From: Cylicocyclus nassatus
Lineage: Eukaryota > Nematoda > Chromadorea > Rhabditida > Strongylidae
Reading direction: 5' to 3'
NCBI GenBank assembly: GCA_958299035.1
Contig: CATQJL010000001.1
Span: 34,944,780 to 35,008,779 of the forward strand
DNA: 64,000 nt
Shown: one piece after another, positions 11,130 to 22,179 of the stretch
Position numbering within the stretch: the first letter of the stretch is position 1
Layout of the letters: each line of letters starts with the position of its first letter
Notes under the pieces: model-generated
Databases searched by the model: none
What the model saw: only the letters and a program-made list of their open reading frames with translations
Told to the model about the DNA's origin: nothing
Made by a program: the position numbers and the translations under genes

Positions 11130-11855
11130 GTTTATTCCCTACGTGCCGCTTGAAGACCGTTCAAAAATTATAAGAACTGCGGCAAACATACAAAAATCTG
11201 TTTCCCTGCCCGATCGGGTTGCCCTAAGTGCCGCTTACAAACCGATAGTAACTATTCAAAAAGAAAGTTTATTCCCTACGTGCCGTTTGAAGACCGTTTA
11301 AAAATTATAAGAACTGCCCCAAACATACAAAAATCCGTTTCCCTGCCCGATCGGGCTGCCCTACGTGCCGCTTACAGACCGATAGTAACTATTTAAAAAT
11401 AAAGTTTATTTCCTACGTGCCGCTTGATAACCGTTCAAAAATTACAAGAACTGCCCCAAACATACAAAAATCCTTTTCCCTGCCCGATCGGGTTGCCCTA
11501 CGTGCCGCTTACAGACCGATAGTAACTATTCAAAAATAAAGTTTATTCCCTAAGTGCCGCTTGAAGACCGGTCAAAAATTATAAGAACTGCCCCAAACAT
11601 ACAAAAATCCGTTTCCCTGCCCGATCGGGTTGCCCTACGTGCCGCTTGAAGACCGGTCAAAAATTATAAGAACTGCCCCAAACATATAAAAATCCGTTTC
11701 CCTGCCCGATCGGGTTGCCCTACGTGCCGCTTTCAAACCAATATTATCTATCTAAAGGACAGTTCATGCCCTACGTGCCGCTTGAAGACCATTATAAGAA
11801 CAGCCCCAACATGCAAAAATCTGTTTCTCTGCCCGATTGGGTTTCAACAGACTTT
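11130..11855. repeat. 137-bp tandem satellite
   Basis: Monomers begin with GTTTATTCCCTACGTGCCGC at about 11,130, 11,267, 11,404 and 11,541, followed by one partial and one diverged copy to 11,855. Each monomer has two CCCTACGTGCCGCTT-type stretches and a CTGCCCGATCGGG core. It lies between the two Helentron-like elements. No related copy appears elsewhere in the window. Confidence 0.88.
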
Positions 11856-12933
11856 TGTATACCAAAACGGTGACAAGTTTTCCTCTCTTGCACAGCAAAC
11901 CTGCAGAGAATACAGTGCCTAAATATCACTCATCTCAGATCTCAGTAAAATAAAAACAAATTTCCTCACTCATCTTTCGTTTGTTTTGTTAGTTCTTTCA
12001 GACGTTCCGTTACATCTGCTCATTTGTATCTGCTATTTGTAGCTACATGCGGATGTCATATTTGGAGTAAAATCTCTCTCACTAAGTGTTTTCAAGATCC
12101 TAAACACCTCACACAGAAGAGTCGAATTTGTAATGAACTCAGTTTCAGCTCCGATGTTACCGGGAGTATGCTTGGCAAACTTCTACCTCAAAAGTCCCCT
12201 CTCCATAGAAACTAAATTTTCGGCGATAGCAATCTTATTAGAAGCAAATATCAAAGGACATAGAAGCACAAGAGAATGATGATCCAACTGCGAAAGCACC
12301 TCAGATTAGATTCCCCTCTCCATAGAAACCAAATCTTCGGCGATGACAATCTCTTATTAAGAGCAAATTTCAAAGGACATATTCTCGAATGAGAAGAATC
12401 CAGAACAACAGTTATTGGAAGAAATTCTAGAATGAACGTGGAAATTAGAACAGTTCCTAGGATGGTCAAAACTGCAGACGTGAAAAATAATGACGATATC
12501 GATCGAAAACACGCCCGAAACATGCCGTTATGCATGTATGTTGTTTCAGTTGCCCATACTTACGAAATTTGGCACCGTTCCAAAGGCTTACGAAAATCTG
12601 GCATCGTGCCAAGTGACTTACTCACCCCTAATGGCAGCAATCCAATTCCAAAGATCAGTGTATTTCATCATAATTTTTACGTCTGCGCCCTCCTCGTTTG
12701 CCATAATCCAACTATCAGAGGATTAATGGGTAAACAACGAATTCGTTATATATTACGTAGTGATATATATATATGAATAAACTGCAGTAGTACAGATAGT
12801 CTAGGTTAGGTTTATACCTATAAAATACTTCAATGTGTTTATCTTGCCATGAATGGCATCTATAGAGGGTAGAGGAAGTGTCAAGGAAGTAATTTCTTAC
12901 ATGAATACTTCACTGGGCCGCTAGTTAATTAAT
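11856..12933. other. Unique sequence between the two Helentron-like elements
   Basis: Contains two diverged direct copies (about 12,195-12,270 and 12,310-12,390) sharing CCCCTCTCCATAGAAAC. It has no match in unit 2. Open frames up to 114 codons (12,432-12,776) are unrecognised and overlap frames on the same strand. It may be host sequence captured by the Helentron pair (inference). Confidence 0.45.
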
Positions 12934-12954
12934 AATCTTATATATAAAGCTGAA

Positions 12955-12985
<31 letters not shown>

Positions 12986-14129
12986 ATGTCTGTCTGTCTG
13001 TATGTCTGTACGTATGTTCCGAATAGAAAATTCCATTTCTGAACCGATCCGGACCAAACTTGGCACACATACACTACGGGCCCCGGCGGGTGTCATAGGC
13101 TACTTTTCGTCATCGATCGATATCGATTTTATCGATTTTTATCGATTTTTTTGCTGAGTTCACCTACGGGGCTGGGAGTTGGCACAGGGGGGTAATCGAG
13201 CATGGGGATTCCGAATACAATATTGGTTTTCAGGATTATCGATTACTTTTATCGATTTTATCGATTTTTTTGCAAAGTTTGAGCTACGGGGCTGGGAGTT
13301 GGCACAGGGGGGTAATCGAGCATGGGGATTCCGAATACAATATTGGTTTTCAGGATTATCGATTACTTTTATCGATTTTATCGATTTTTTTGCAAAGTTT
13401 GAGCTACGGGGCTGGGAGTTTGCACAGGGGGGTAATCGAGCATGCTGATTCCGAATACAATATTGGTTTTCAGGATTATCGATTACTTTTATCGATTTTA
13501 TCGATTTTTTTGCAAAGTTTGAGCTAGGGGGCTGGGAGTTGGCACAGGGGGGTAATCGAGCATGCTGATCATCCCCAAGGGGGGTGATCAGCATGCTCGA
13601 ACACCCCTGTGCCAAATTCCAGCCCCCTAGCTCAAATTTTCAAAAAATCGATAAAATCGATAAAAGTAATGGACGATCTTGAAAACTAATATTGTATTCG
13701 TAATCTGCATGCTCGATTACCCTCTGTGCAAACTCCCAGCCCCGCAGGTCAAACTTTGCAAAAAAATCGATAAAATCGATAAAAGTAATGGACGATCCTG
13801 AAAACTAATATTGTGTTCGTGATCAGCATGCTCGATTACCCCCCTGTGCAAAATCCCAGCCTCGCATGTCAAAATTTACAAAAAATCGATAAAATCAATA
13901 AAAGCAATCGATAATTCTGAAAACTAATATTGTATTCGGAATCCCCATGCTCACTTCCCCCCTGTGCCAACTCCTAGCCCTGTAGGTGAACTCTGCCAAA
14001 AAATCGATAAAAATCGGTAAAATCGACATCGATCGATAACGAAAAGTGGACTGTGACACCCGCCGGGGCCCGAAGTGTATGTGTGCCAAGTTTGGTCCGG
14101 ATACGGCGGAGCCGGGTAAGCCAGCTAGT
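12934..14129 (+). mobile_element. Helentron-like element 3 with 120-bp repeats
   Basis: The same termini as element 2, ending GTAAGCCAGCTAGT at 14,129. It has four direct 120-bp monomers (near 13,168, 13,288, 13,408 and 13,528), a centre with GATCATCCCCAAGG near 13,575, and four inverted monomers. It is nearly identical to element 2 but has fewer direct monomers. Its 3' end abuts the right Penelope-like arm. Confidence 0.62.
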
Positions 14130-14139
14130 TTGATAGATA

Positions 14140-14302
14140 ATTCTATCCGCCAAGACCATCATTTCCGGTGCGGAACCCTAAATAGCGGTGTTCACAGGGC
14201 CTCTGAGGAAGACGAAAGGCGTCGAAACGTTAGGCCGTGATTGGAAATAAAAGAACACCTGACAAACCTGTTTGGCACAGAAGTACTTCTACTATACGAA
14301 TT
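14140..14302 (+). mobile_element. Penelope-like element 3' end, inverted arm (right)
   Basis: This is the inverse of 9,519-9,690. On the + strand it encodes the SEEDERRRNVRP tail. Immediately outside, ATTCCGAACATAATTT occurs at both 9,474 and about 14,300, which may be a target duplication of about 16 bp. Unit 2 has the uninterrupted site at about 37,515-37,540. Confidence 0.5.
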
Positions 14303-17300
14303 CCGAACATAATTTGAAAATTTCATGAAATAAACTGCTCTTGACTCCTTACAAACCTTTGATTTTGAATGCGCAATTACGTCAGAATACACAGGTCACT
14401 ATCTCAAGTGGATCTTGCTAACACTTTCAAAATTGGACCTCTATAGGGGTTGAAGGCACCGTCTACTCAAAGTGGGGGTTGACGAGATTATGATGGAATA
14501 CTAGTATGGGATCCCACACTAGGCAAACCCCCAAGTTGCGCCGCAAAAGATTGCTACCGGAGCGACAAATCCGCTCCGGAAGAGACGAACCTAGAGGTGG
14601 TCACTCCACCCAGTGGTTGTTTGTTTACTTTGCAAGTTCTCATTCGTCCGCGCTTGTTGCAGCGGGTTCTCCAAAACGGGGGTTTTTTGAGGGTTTCGCG
14701 AATTCTCGATTCCAAATGATTTTTTCTGTATGATTTTTGGATGACTTTTCCATACTTTTTGGATGTTCTGGATGTTTTCTTTTGATTTTTGGCGCACTTT
14801 TGTGTATAACAATAAGTAAATAAATGAATGTTCGAAATTGGGGCCTTTAAAAGGCTTGGTAAAATCTGTAAAATCTCATCTGATTTTCGAATTCTTGCTA
14901 CATGGTTTCTGCTGTGATTTATGAAACCCATAACAAAAGCTTGGAATTTCTGAAGCATTCGCAATGTCGGATATTATAGAAGCGTCTTCTCCTAGTTCGT
15001 CTGCATTCGTTTATCACTGAATTTGCTCTGATCAATTTTAATAAATCAATAATGTTGCTTAATCCAATTAAGGGATAAATGGAGAAGCCGTGAACTGACA
15101 CTTGTTATGCAGCCTTCATTGACCGCTATCTCCTTTTTATGTAAATTCGGACGTCCGGAAAGCAAGTTCAATTCTTTTGAACGACATTTCGCAGATCAAA
15201 ACTGCATAAACGCTGTTGGCATCATTTCATGGAGTTTTTCATGCTGAACTTTCATACGTGTGTCAACAGCTCTTAGAAAATGACCAAACTGCAACCCGCG
15301 TTCTTTAACGAGGTTAAGCTTCGCTATTTTTCAAATCTTTATACTGATCCTGCGAAAAACTAATTTTATTAGGCGGCGAAAACTACGGTATCCGCTATGC
15401 AGTTAAAGGCTGCGTTCATACTGATCTCAAATTCGGAAACAGTTCTAGCGCAGCGCTCGAACTGTTCCCGAACATTCAGACCAGTATGAACGCAACCAAA
15501 GAGCTAAAAGCTTGTCAGAAATAATGATGAACTAATAAATCGCATTTAGATGCGCGGTAGATAAAATGTAGATTAGCTTACCAATGCCATACACTTCTTG
15601 TTCCAAAAAAATGCTGCTTTTCTGCGCTTATAATGCACCTGTTGCCAGATTTCCTTGCTGCTTGTGGTCACTTGTAATCCTCTAAATAAGAGACCTTGAT
15701 ATCCTACTAGGCCCAATAATTGGTTTTAATTCATCGTGTACTAACCATAAGAAACTCAAGGCTTCGCTATGTAAAAAAATTATGAAGGGCTCAACATTTT
15801 TGCAAATAAATATAGGAAATGCCTCATGATACCAGTTTTACAGAAACTCTGAGTGTATAGAATGCCTGTTCCTTTGAATATTAGTGTTTCTACAACGCTG
15901 AGGCAAATCTTTGTATACAAGCAAGGATGTGAATCGCCATGCATTGCGCACTTGCAGGTGTTCACACCCGTCTCATTCGTAATTGACGGCGAATGGCAAT
16001 ATTCATCCTACTGCTAACGCGCGAAATCATGCACCAGGTTACACAGCTGAAACTACCGCATCTAGTGCGCAATGAGATCAACTAGGCATGTCAAATTCCT
16101 TCAGAAAATCTGTGTAAAAATGAGAAGCAAACGGCAAAACATTTTATCATCGAAGCTAAGTTTAACACTAAAGGTTTTCGGATGGAAATGGAAATGTAGT
16201 ACAATATGTGAAGCTTTGTCTTGTAACGAAGTGCCATAGTGACACTGTATTCACGCGATGAGGCCTAACAATTGGAGAATTCGCACGACACAGTTTCCGA
16301 TGTATTTCTTAACGATGCCGCTGTTAGCAGAGCACTGTCAACGGATGTGTTTTCTAACACGTATGTGAGGTAGTTCGCATTATGGACCTACAGATTTACA
16401 ATGGCCTAGACAGCCTCGTCTTTTGGTGCCAGCTTCATATTACCATAGCGAAATCATACACTGTGTAGAGTCGATGTGCGAATCTGCAGGTTAGTACGAT
16501 TACTTGAACGGCGTGGATGGGATTACTTTGCTCTCGAAATCATGTGTGAATTTTCTGTAAATCTCATTTTCTGATGTGTCAAAACTCGAATTCCCTATTT
16601 AGCACCGGTTCTGTGATCCACGATTAACGTCCACAGTAAGCCGACCAACCAAACCCCTTGTAGTCGGCTTGCTTTAAGAGTGGCTTGGCAAGTTGATTAT
16701 TTACACCTCTTGACTACTCTTTGATGAGACGGTTGCTCTCGGATACGTAAAAGAGCTTTCCATAGTATAGCACCACTTAAACTGCAGACTTACTCGTTCA
16801 AAGAGGAAAAATCAACTTTCCTGAAACGGCGGAACTCCTGCTTTTAGCTGGCATCGATTTATTATATCATTGGAGTTTAATTGTAAGTTTGCATTTGGTA
16901 ACATAGATGGGCGGATACATCAATACAGAGCACTATTTCCTGTTTGCCTACATCAAAAATTCTGCTTCAAATAACCATCAAACCATGAAATTAGAAGCTA
17001 GCCAAAATCTCGTGTGTCCCATTTTTCGCTTACAGTGATTGTGCCTCTATTAACTACTCAAACAAAAGCAAACGAGCAACTCTAACCTTTCCACAAAGAT
17101 TACGAAATTCTGCTATAGAACTTTATATAAATTGTTCCCTAAAATTCTCTCTGGAGGTAAGTTGATGGGGTGTGGCACAACCTCAAAAACGCTATAGCTG
17201 CCACACCTTTTTAGGAGTTGTGCAACACCTCATTAAGCTACCTTCAACCTTAATATAATATATCTGCTCTCATAAATATCGTTGCTGTACTCAGTTTTCT

Positions 17301-17414
17301 TCTTTACACAGCAGGAATTTCATGGATTCTTTTCTTCTAGAGAAAGATAAAATCGTTTTTTCTTACCTATGCAAATGGAAGCTTCTGCGAAAATATTGGG
17401 TTACGATGACACTC
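14303..17414. other. Intergenic sequence shared by both units
   Basis: Aligns with about 37,540-40,920 in unit 2. Near 14,560-14,590 and 37,785-37,810 is a conserved short hairpin (CCGGAGCGACAAATCCGCTC). Open frames near 14,506-14,964 are only partly conserved in unit 2 (37,732-38,041) and I recognise none. A short PIF-like element sits at 15,408-15,497. No gene supported. Confidence 0.5.
15408..15497. mobile_element. Short TIR element with GGCTGCGTTCATACTGATC ends
   Basis: Left end GGCTGCGTTCATACTGATC, right end CAGTATGAACGCAACC, flanked by AAA on both sides (3-bp target duplication). It is present in unit 2 at 38,637-38,699, so it predates the duplication. It is related by its ends to the larger foldback at 50,697-51,559. 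The 3-bp target and GG-starting TIR suggest PIF/Harbinger (inference). Confidence 0.6.
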
Positions 17415-18371
17415 TACAGGGTGCGCCACAATTACTTGCGCGTGTATCATTGAGCGCCAAATGAACATAAGACCGGTTCAGCCAGCGGTCATTGATATTG
17501 TTTTCTCGGTTCTACAACATTGTATCCAAGTTGAAAGAAGTAAAATTGCCTGTTTTGCTTTTCGGTAGAAAATCATGATAGCTTTTGAATAATGAGGTCA
17601 GGTCAGGACAGGGTCACTAGATTAATATAAAAGTAATGCAGTACAGTTTTTGACATAAGTGGTCTGCACCCACCTAATCTATTACCTCTCAAGGTGAGCA
17701 CTGGCTTAATCTTGCGTTTTGGTTGATACTGTTGCTTTTCTAGAGGGTTGGGCTTTTTTCTGTAGTCGATAAGGCATTTGATCGGATAGTTCACTTATGT
17801 GTTTTCGACTTTTCAGACTCTGAAGAAGGCGAGTTTGCCAAGACGTCAGTCTGTTTATTGTGGAATAAATATCTGTACCAATCTTGGACGCTGCTAAAGG
17901 AAGCAATCAGAAGATTCAAACTATGCCAAGATTTATGGATAGTCGAACATGGATTCTGATAAAAATCATGATATTTCTCCGACTTTGACGCGTGCTGCAT
18001 GCGGGTAGAGGCCCACTAACTTGCCCAGTATGTATCTTTTTAGTGACCGCTTCTCTCAGGTGAAGACTTCGCCATAGAATAGATTTAATTTTTGACATTA
18101 AGATCACTGAGGTTCGGAATCTTGAGAAGAATTCAAAACAAAAATTTTGACTATTTCATAATTTGCGTCAGCTTGCGTTTTTTCTGTCACAAACATTGCT
18201 TTTTGCAATTCTTACTTCTCTAAATAAAGACCGTTTTGGGATCTTGATAGTGCTTTTTGTAGAGTATGCTTACGGCATTCTGTGACATTAAATCCAGACC
18301 AAATTTCTCATTGCCATTGTTGTGGCATTACCTTGATTATTTTGGCGCAAAAAATTTTGGCGCACCCTGTA
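17415..18371. mobile_element. Tc1/mariner-type TIR element, CAGGGTGCGCCA ends
   Basis: Left TACAGGGTGCGCCACAA and right TTGGCGCACCCTGTA give a 957-bp span with TA flanks. Minus-strand open frames at 17,603-18,107 overlap in different frames and show no transposase motif I can identify; it may be a decayed or deleted copy. Unit 2 lacks it near 40,920. Confidence 0.65.
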
Positions 18372-18587
18372 AGTCTGCGCTATTACGTGAACTGCCAAAT
18401 TGGGCGACAAGAATGTAGATATATATTCGATAGTCTAAGGCTCTTAATTTACGATAAAGTGATTTGAGCTCGAGTGGTCTTCCCTAGTCTGAGTTATTGA
18501 AAGCCAAGAACAAAAGAAACGCAAATTCGGCATGCCCTACATTACTTAATTTGTAGGACCTTAAAGTAGGATTCGTATAGTAAGCAA

Positions 18588-18631
18588 TTTTCGATCATGT
18601 TTTGGCTTTGAAGCCAAAACATGATCGAAAA
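18588..18631. repeat. Perfect 21-bp-arm palindrome
   Basis: Left arm 18,588-18,608 and right arm 18,611-18,631 are perfect inverse copies separated by two bases. The arm core is CGATCATGTTTTGGC. In unit 2 only the right-arm sequence is present (about 41,164-41,187). Confidence 0.85.
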
Positions 18632-19314
18632 TGACCATTGCACTTAAAGGCCCAATATTTGGAAACCTCAGAGTTTGCTGAAACTTGACCCACAGGAGAT
18701 ATTTGACATAATCACGAAACCTGGGCTAACAAAGCCCTCTACCCTCCGGGGTCGGTAGATTGCTACCAGAGCAAGTTGGGAGGATAAAAGCACTGAATAA
18801 TGTGCTAGTCCCTGCAAGTCCTGTGATAGGCTCGCATGCATTAGGTAGCCTCTTCGACAATGAAGTAGAGTGCGTTCGGCGCACGGCCGCAATCCTTAAT
18901 TACGAGAGCGATGCTCTTATGCTTTTATACATATTTTATTATACTTGTTGATGTATACGATGGGCTAAAACATTAATTGTAGTATTTTGCATGAGACCTA
19001 TGTGACATTGTTAACCATGTTAACCATGTACCATGTTATCGCTAACATCAGATTCACTTTGATAACGACCCTCCCCCACCCCTTTCTGGCCCCTCAATAC
19101 GACTCCCATTTAGCATGCCACACTCCACGCTTGACTCTGTTTATCTTTCCTTGTAGCAGTTACAGGTCTGCTTTATGTAAGACAAGGGCAATCATTTATT
19201 CTCGCAAGCGATTCGTTATAGGCTAATGCGTTACTCTATGACTAGCTGGCATACCCGGATTACTTATACATGCCGTTCCTTATCCCCTTATCTTTTCGCA
19301 TTCAGCATCGCTTA

Positions 19315-19420
19315 CCCGCTTATGCCAACTCCAACCCCGTAACTCAAAGTTTGCAAAAATTCGGTGAAATCAATAAAGGTAGTAAGTAATTCTAGAAACT
19401 ATTATTGTACCACTTACAAA
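19315..19420 (-). mobile_element. Helentron-like relic
   Basis: A diverged inverted monomer of the 120-bp Helentron repeat: it contains GCCAACTCCAACCCCGTAAC followed by a Helentron-type AAAATCAATAAA tract. Ends are missing. Confidence 0.5.
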
Positions 19421-20632
19421 GTTCTTCTGAGGGGCTAGTAGGTCGAAGCTTGTCTTGCGTCTTGTAGATGTTTGGTATTCACAAAATCGAAACTATTTAA
19501 AAGTATTACAAAGGGTGGCCTCTAAATGTCAATTACTTGAGGGTAGGTTAGAATGTACAAAAGACACCATGTAATAAATGATTTGATTCCTACATCATGT
19601 AATAATTGACATTAGTTCCTATAATACGATTTTTGCCTTGAACCAGTTCAAGAATTGATGTTTAGCATTCATACTCGTAGAATCTTTCAATACTTTGTGG
19701 CCTAATTGAACTGTTATCAAAAATTATCAGCGTTCCTGTCATCGTACTTCAAACTCCAATTCTTGAAACGGCACTGGTTCCACACCTTACTGCTGATTTT
19801 TGGAAGACAAGTATTAGCTTCTGACACTTTGGACCGCGAGTTTCAACCGTTGGTTAATCGCCTTATATTTAAGTACAGCTTAGCGTCTCATAGCAAAGTC
19901 GTTGATGAAAGAAGCACACTATGTTGTAAAAAATGGCATATCGACCAATATGACTCTGGTAATCTGTTGCATACTGTCAGACTACATACTCTTTGCTCAA
20001 CGACTCCTCAAATCATCTCAACAGTACCTCACTCAAATATTTTGAAGAGATTATTGCTCTTTTGTCTTTGTTTTCTTGCTTTATGTGAGAAGTCAGATTT
20101 GCCACGTTTTGGATGAAGAAGTTATCAACGAAATGAAAATCGACGACTAATCCAAGAGCTGTATATATAATCATCTTGGATAACAAAATTGGGCAAATCA
20201 TAAAGTTACCAGGCTGCCTGCTCCGACACAAGTTCTCGTATCTTTCTGATATGTCCAGGTGGTAGAAAAGGAATGCTCTGTCATGGTCTTTCGTTTATTG
20301 TACACTTTTGCCATGAGGTGGTAAATGGGAGCGTCTTTTGTTTCAGTATTTCTTCTTTACTATACAGATTTTTTATAGTAATACATTTTATTGCAAAAAG
20401 GACTATAGAAGACCTCTAAAGATAATGTCCTTGGTGTTTTTCAATTGTTTGCAAAATTGTTGCGAAAAAATTACTTTGTCATAATGCATCGTCTTCCCAA
20501 TTTGCTTACGTGAATTACATGAGTAACGCATCGAAATCTATTTTCGCTCACAAAAGAAACTGCGATGCTTCACAGTATATGATAGCGAAAATCATAGCTA
20601 ATAGTGAAAACAAGTATTCAAAGGTATTTAGG

Positions 20633-20686
20633 ATGAGCTCGATGAAGTTCCTGTTGTTTGTATGGATTCCATTGGCAAACAGTCTT
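20633..20686 (+). CDS. Lectin gene 1, candidate signal-peptide exon
   Basis: Encodes MSSMKFLLFVWIPLANSL, a basic residue followed by a hydrophobic core, as expected of a secretory signal peptide. The reading frame is almost identical in unit 2 (50,042-50,095), while the surrounding DNA has more changes. A GTAAAT donor follows at 20,687. This exon would end in phase 0, but the next CTLD exon needs one extra base before it, so a small unseen exon or another donor is required. The link to the lectin is inference. Confidence 0.45.
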
Positions 20687-21180
20687 GTAAATCCGAGCAG
20701 CAACAAATCAATTTCAAAGTTTGTGTTTTACCTCAAAAAATCCACCTGAGAATAAAGCTTTTACAGAAGTTTGGGCCAAACTTCTGGTTCTTCTTATTTC
20801 AATGCTTCCAACGTAGGTTAGTGAACATCTTCTTCTTATATGATTTGAGACTCATGTTACAGTTTGAGCTTGGGGTGTCAGTTCTGCATCAAAATGCAAA
20901 TCAATCTTCAAATACCATCAACCCGTATTTTCAAAGCCATTCCTTTGGTACTCAACCTCAAGCTGCGCTAGAATAATGTACAAGTCTGGGATAGAATTCA
21001 ACCCGTTCAACCCTGGGATAAAGCCAGTTCCCTACAAAAATGATGTTGCCTCGAGCACTACTTAGCTATAAAGATACTTCATCAGCAAACGTTTTGAACC
21101 GTGACACACAGATTGGAATTCCCTATATATGGTGCGACGGAGGAAAATAGACGCTATGAGTAGGGAAACTAGGCACAGTC

Positions 21181-21858
21181 TACAGGGTCTCCCAAAAGTA
21201 AGTACACAATTTTCAATCGTTGATATTTTTCTTCCCATTGCGTCTTTTTCCACCATTTAAGTACTATTCTGTAGATGAAGCTTCAGCTTAGATTTGCAGT
21301 ATCAAGCGAATCATCGATCTCTTTTCATTACAGTAGGACTACTGTAGGAACTTCGACAAGGATTTTAGGCCATTGGAAGCCATACTCTGCCTACAGAAAC
21401 AAACAAGCCAAAAACTCTTGTACTATAGTAATGGAAGCCGCTGATTTTGAATATAAAGTTTCTACTTTACTGCTATGGTTATTTCCAAAGTTATCCCAGG
21501 TAAAGTGTTATAACTGAATTTTCAGTATTTGTCTGAATTGTGATTTTACCGTCAAAAAAGCTGAAAACAATTGTGAAAAGTTGTGTACTGGAATCAGCGT
21601 GCGCGAAAACCCTAGTAAGACGATTTTTCAGATTTTTTGAAAATTTTTTGTCAGATGGCATATTTCGCAAAAGTTCCACATGCTGAACGTCCTTACCGCA
21701 ATCCTACAGTAACGAAGAGCGATCGGTGATTCGCTTGATACTGTAAATCTAAGTTGAAGCCTCCTCTACAGAATGGTACTTGAATGGTAAAAAAGACCCA
21801 TTGGGAAGAGAGATATTAACGATTGAAAAGTGTGTACTTACTTTTGGGACACCCTGTA
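21181..21858. mobile_element. Mariner-type MITE, CAGGGTGTCCC family
   Basis: Left TACAGGGTCTCCCAAAAGTA, right TACTTTTGGGACACCCTGTA; inverted arms of about 120 bp. It lies in the first intron region of lectin gene 1. In unit 2 the matching place holds a different element (52,758-53,677). Confidence 0.78.
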
Positions 21859-22117
21859 CTCGGATATGAGGAAGGACCGAAAACGAATTATTAGCTAAGC
21901 ACGAACAGCAGCTTGAACTAACGATAATAACGACTTTTGGCAAATTTCGGAGCAGATATCAGATTTGGTGTACTTGGAAGTGAAAATATGACGAACATAT
22001 AACATCAAGCGCTGACTCCTTTTCTTCGTTTTATAAAAACACCAGTACATTTTAACAGCTGTCAGGGCTAACTGCTTTAGAAGATTTTGTTCTTTAGTAA
22101 TCCAAACTGCCTTTTAG

Positions 22118-22179
22118 CGTGCCCTTGGCTTTGCGAGAGTGGGTGGACTTACTTCGACAAAACTGATTCTTGCTACAAG
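22118..22179 (+). CDS. Lectin gene 1, CTLD exon A
   Basis: Begins after CTTTTAG and reads CPWLCESGWTYFDK then TDSCYK, the usual start of a nematode CTLD, ending at a GTATGT donor. The same 20 residues are encoded at 55,058-55,122 in unit 2, where the exon has three extra bases at its start. Confidence 0.85.

Larger units (their letters stand above)
18372..20632. other. Sequence upstream of lectin gene 1
   Basis: Aligns with 40,930-41,940 and 49,170-50,041 in unit 2. The break near 19,720 is the empty site of the 7.2-kb LINE nest. A decayed Helentron-like fragment is at 19,315-19,420. It includes the presumed promoter of gene 1 and no obvious TATA box that I would defend. A 136-codon open frame at 19,706-20,116 is not kept in unit 2 and is rejected. 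Confidence 0.5.

Noticed and set aside
19706..20116. 136-codon open frame upstream of lectin gene 1
   Set aside because: Unit 2 has many shifts and stops in the matching sequence (49,170-49,560), so it is not under coding constraint.
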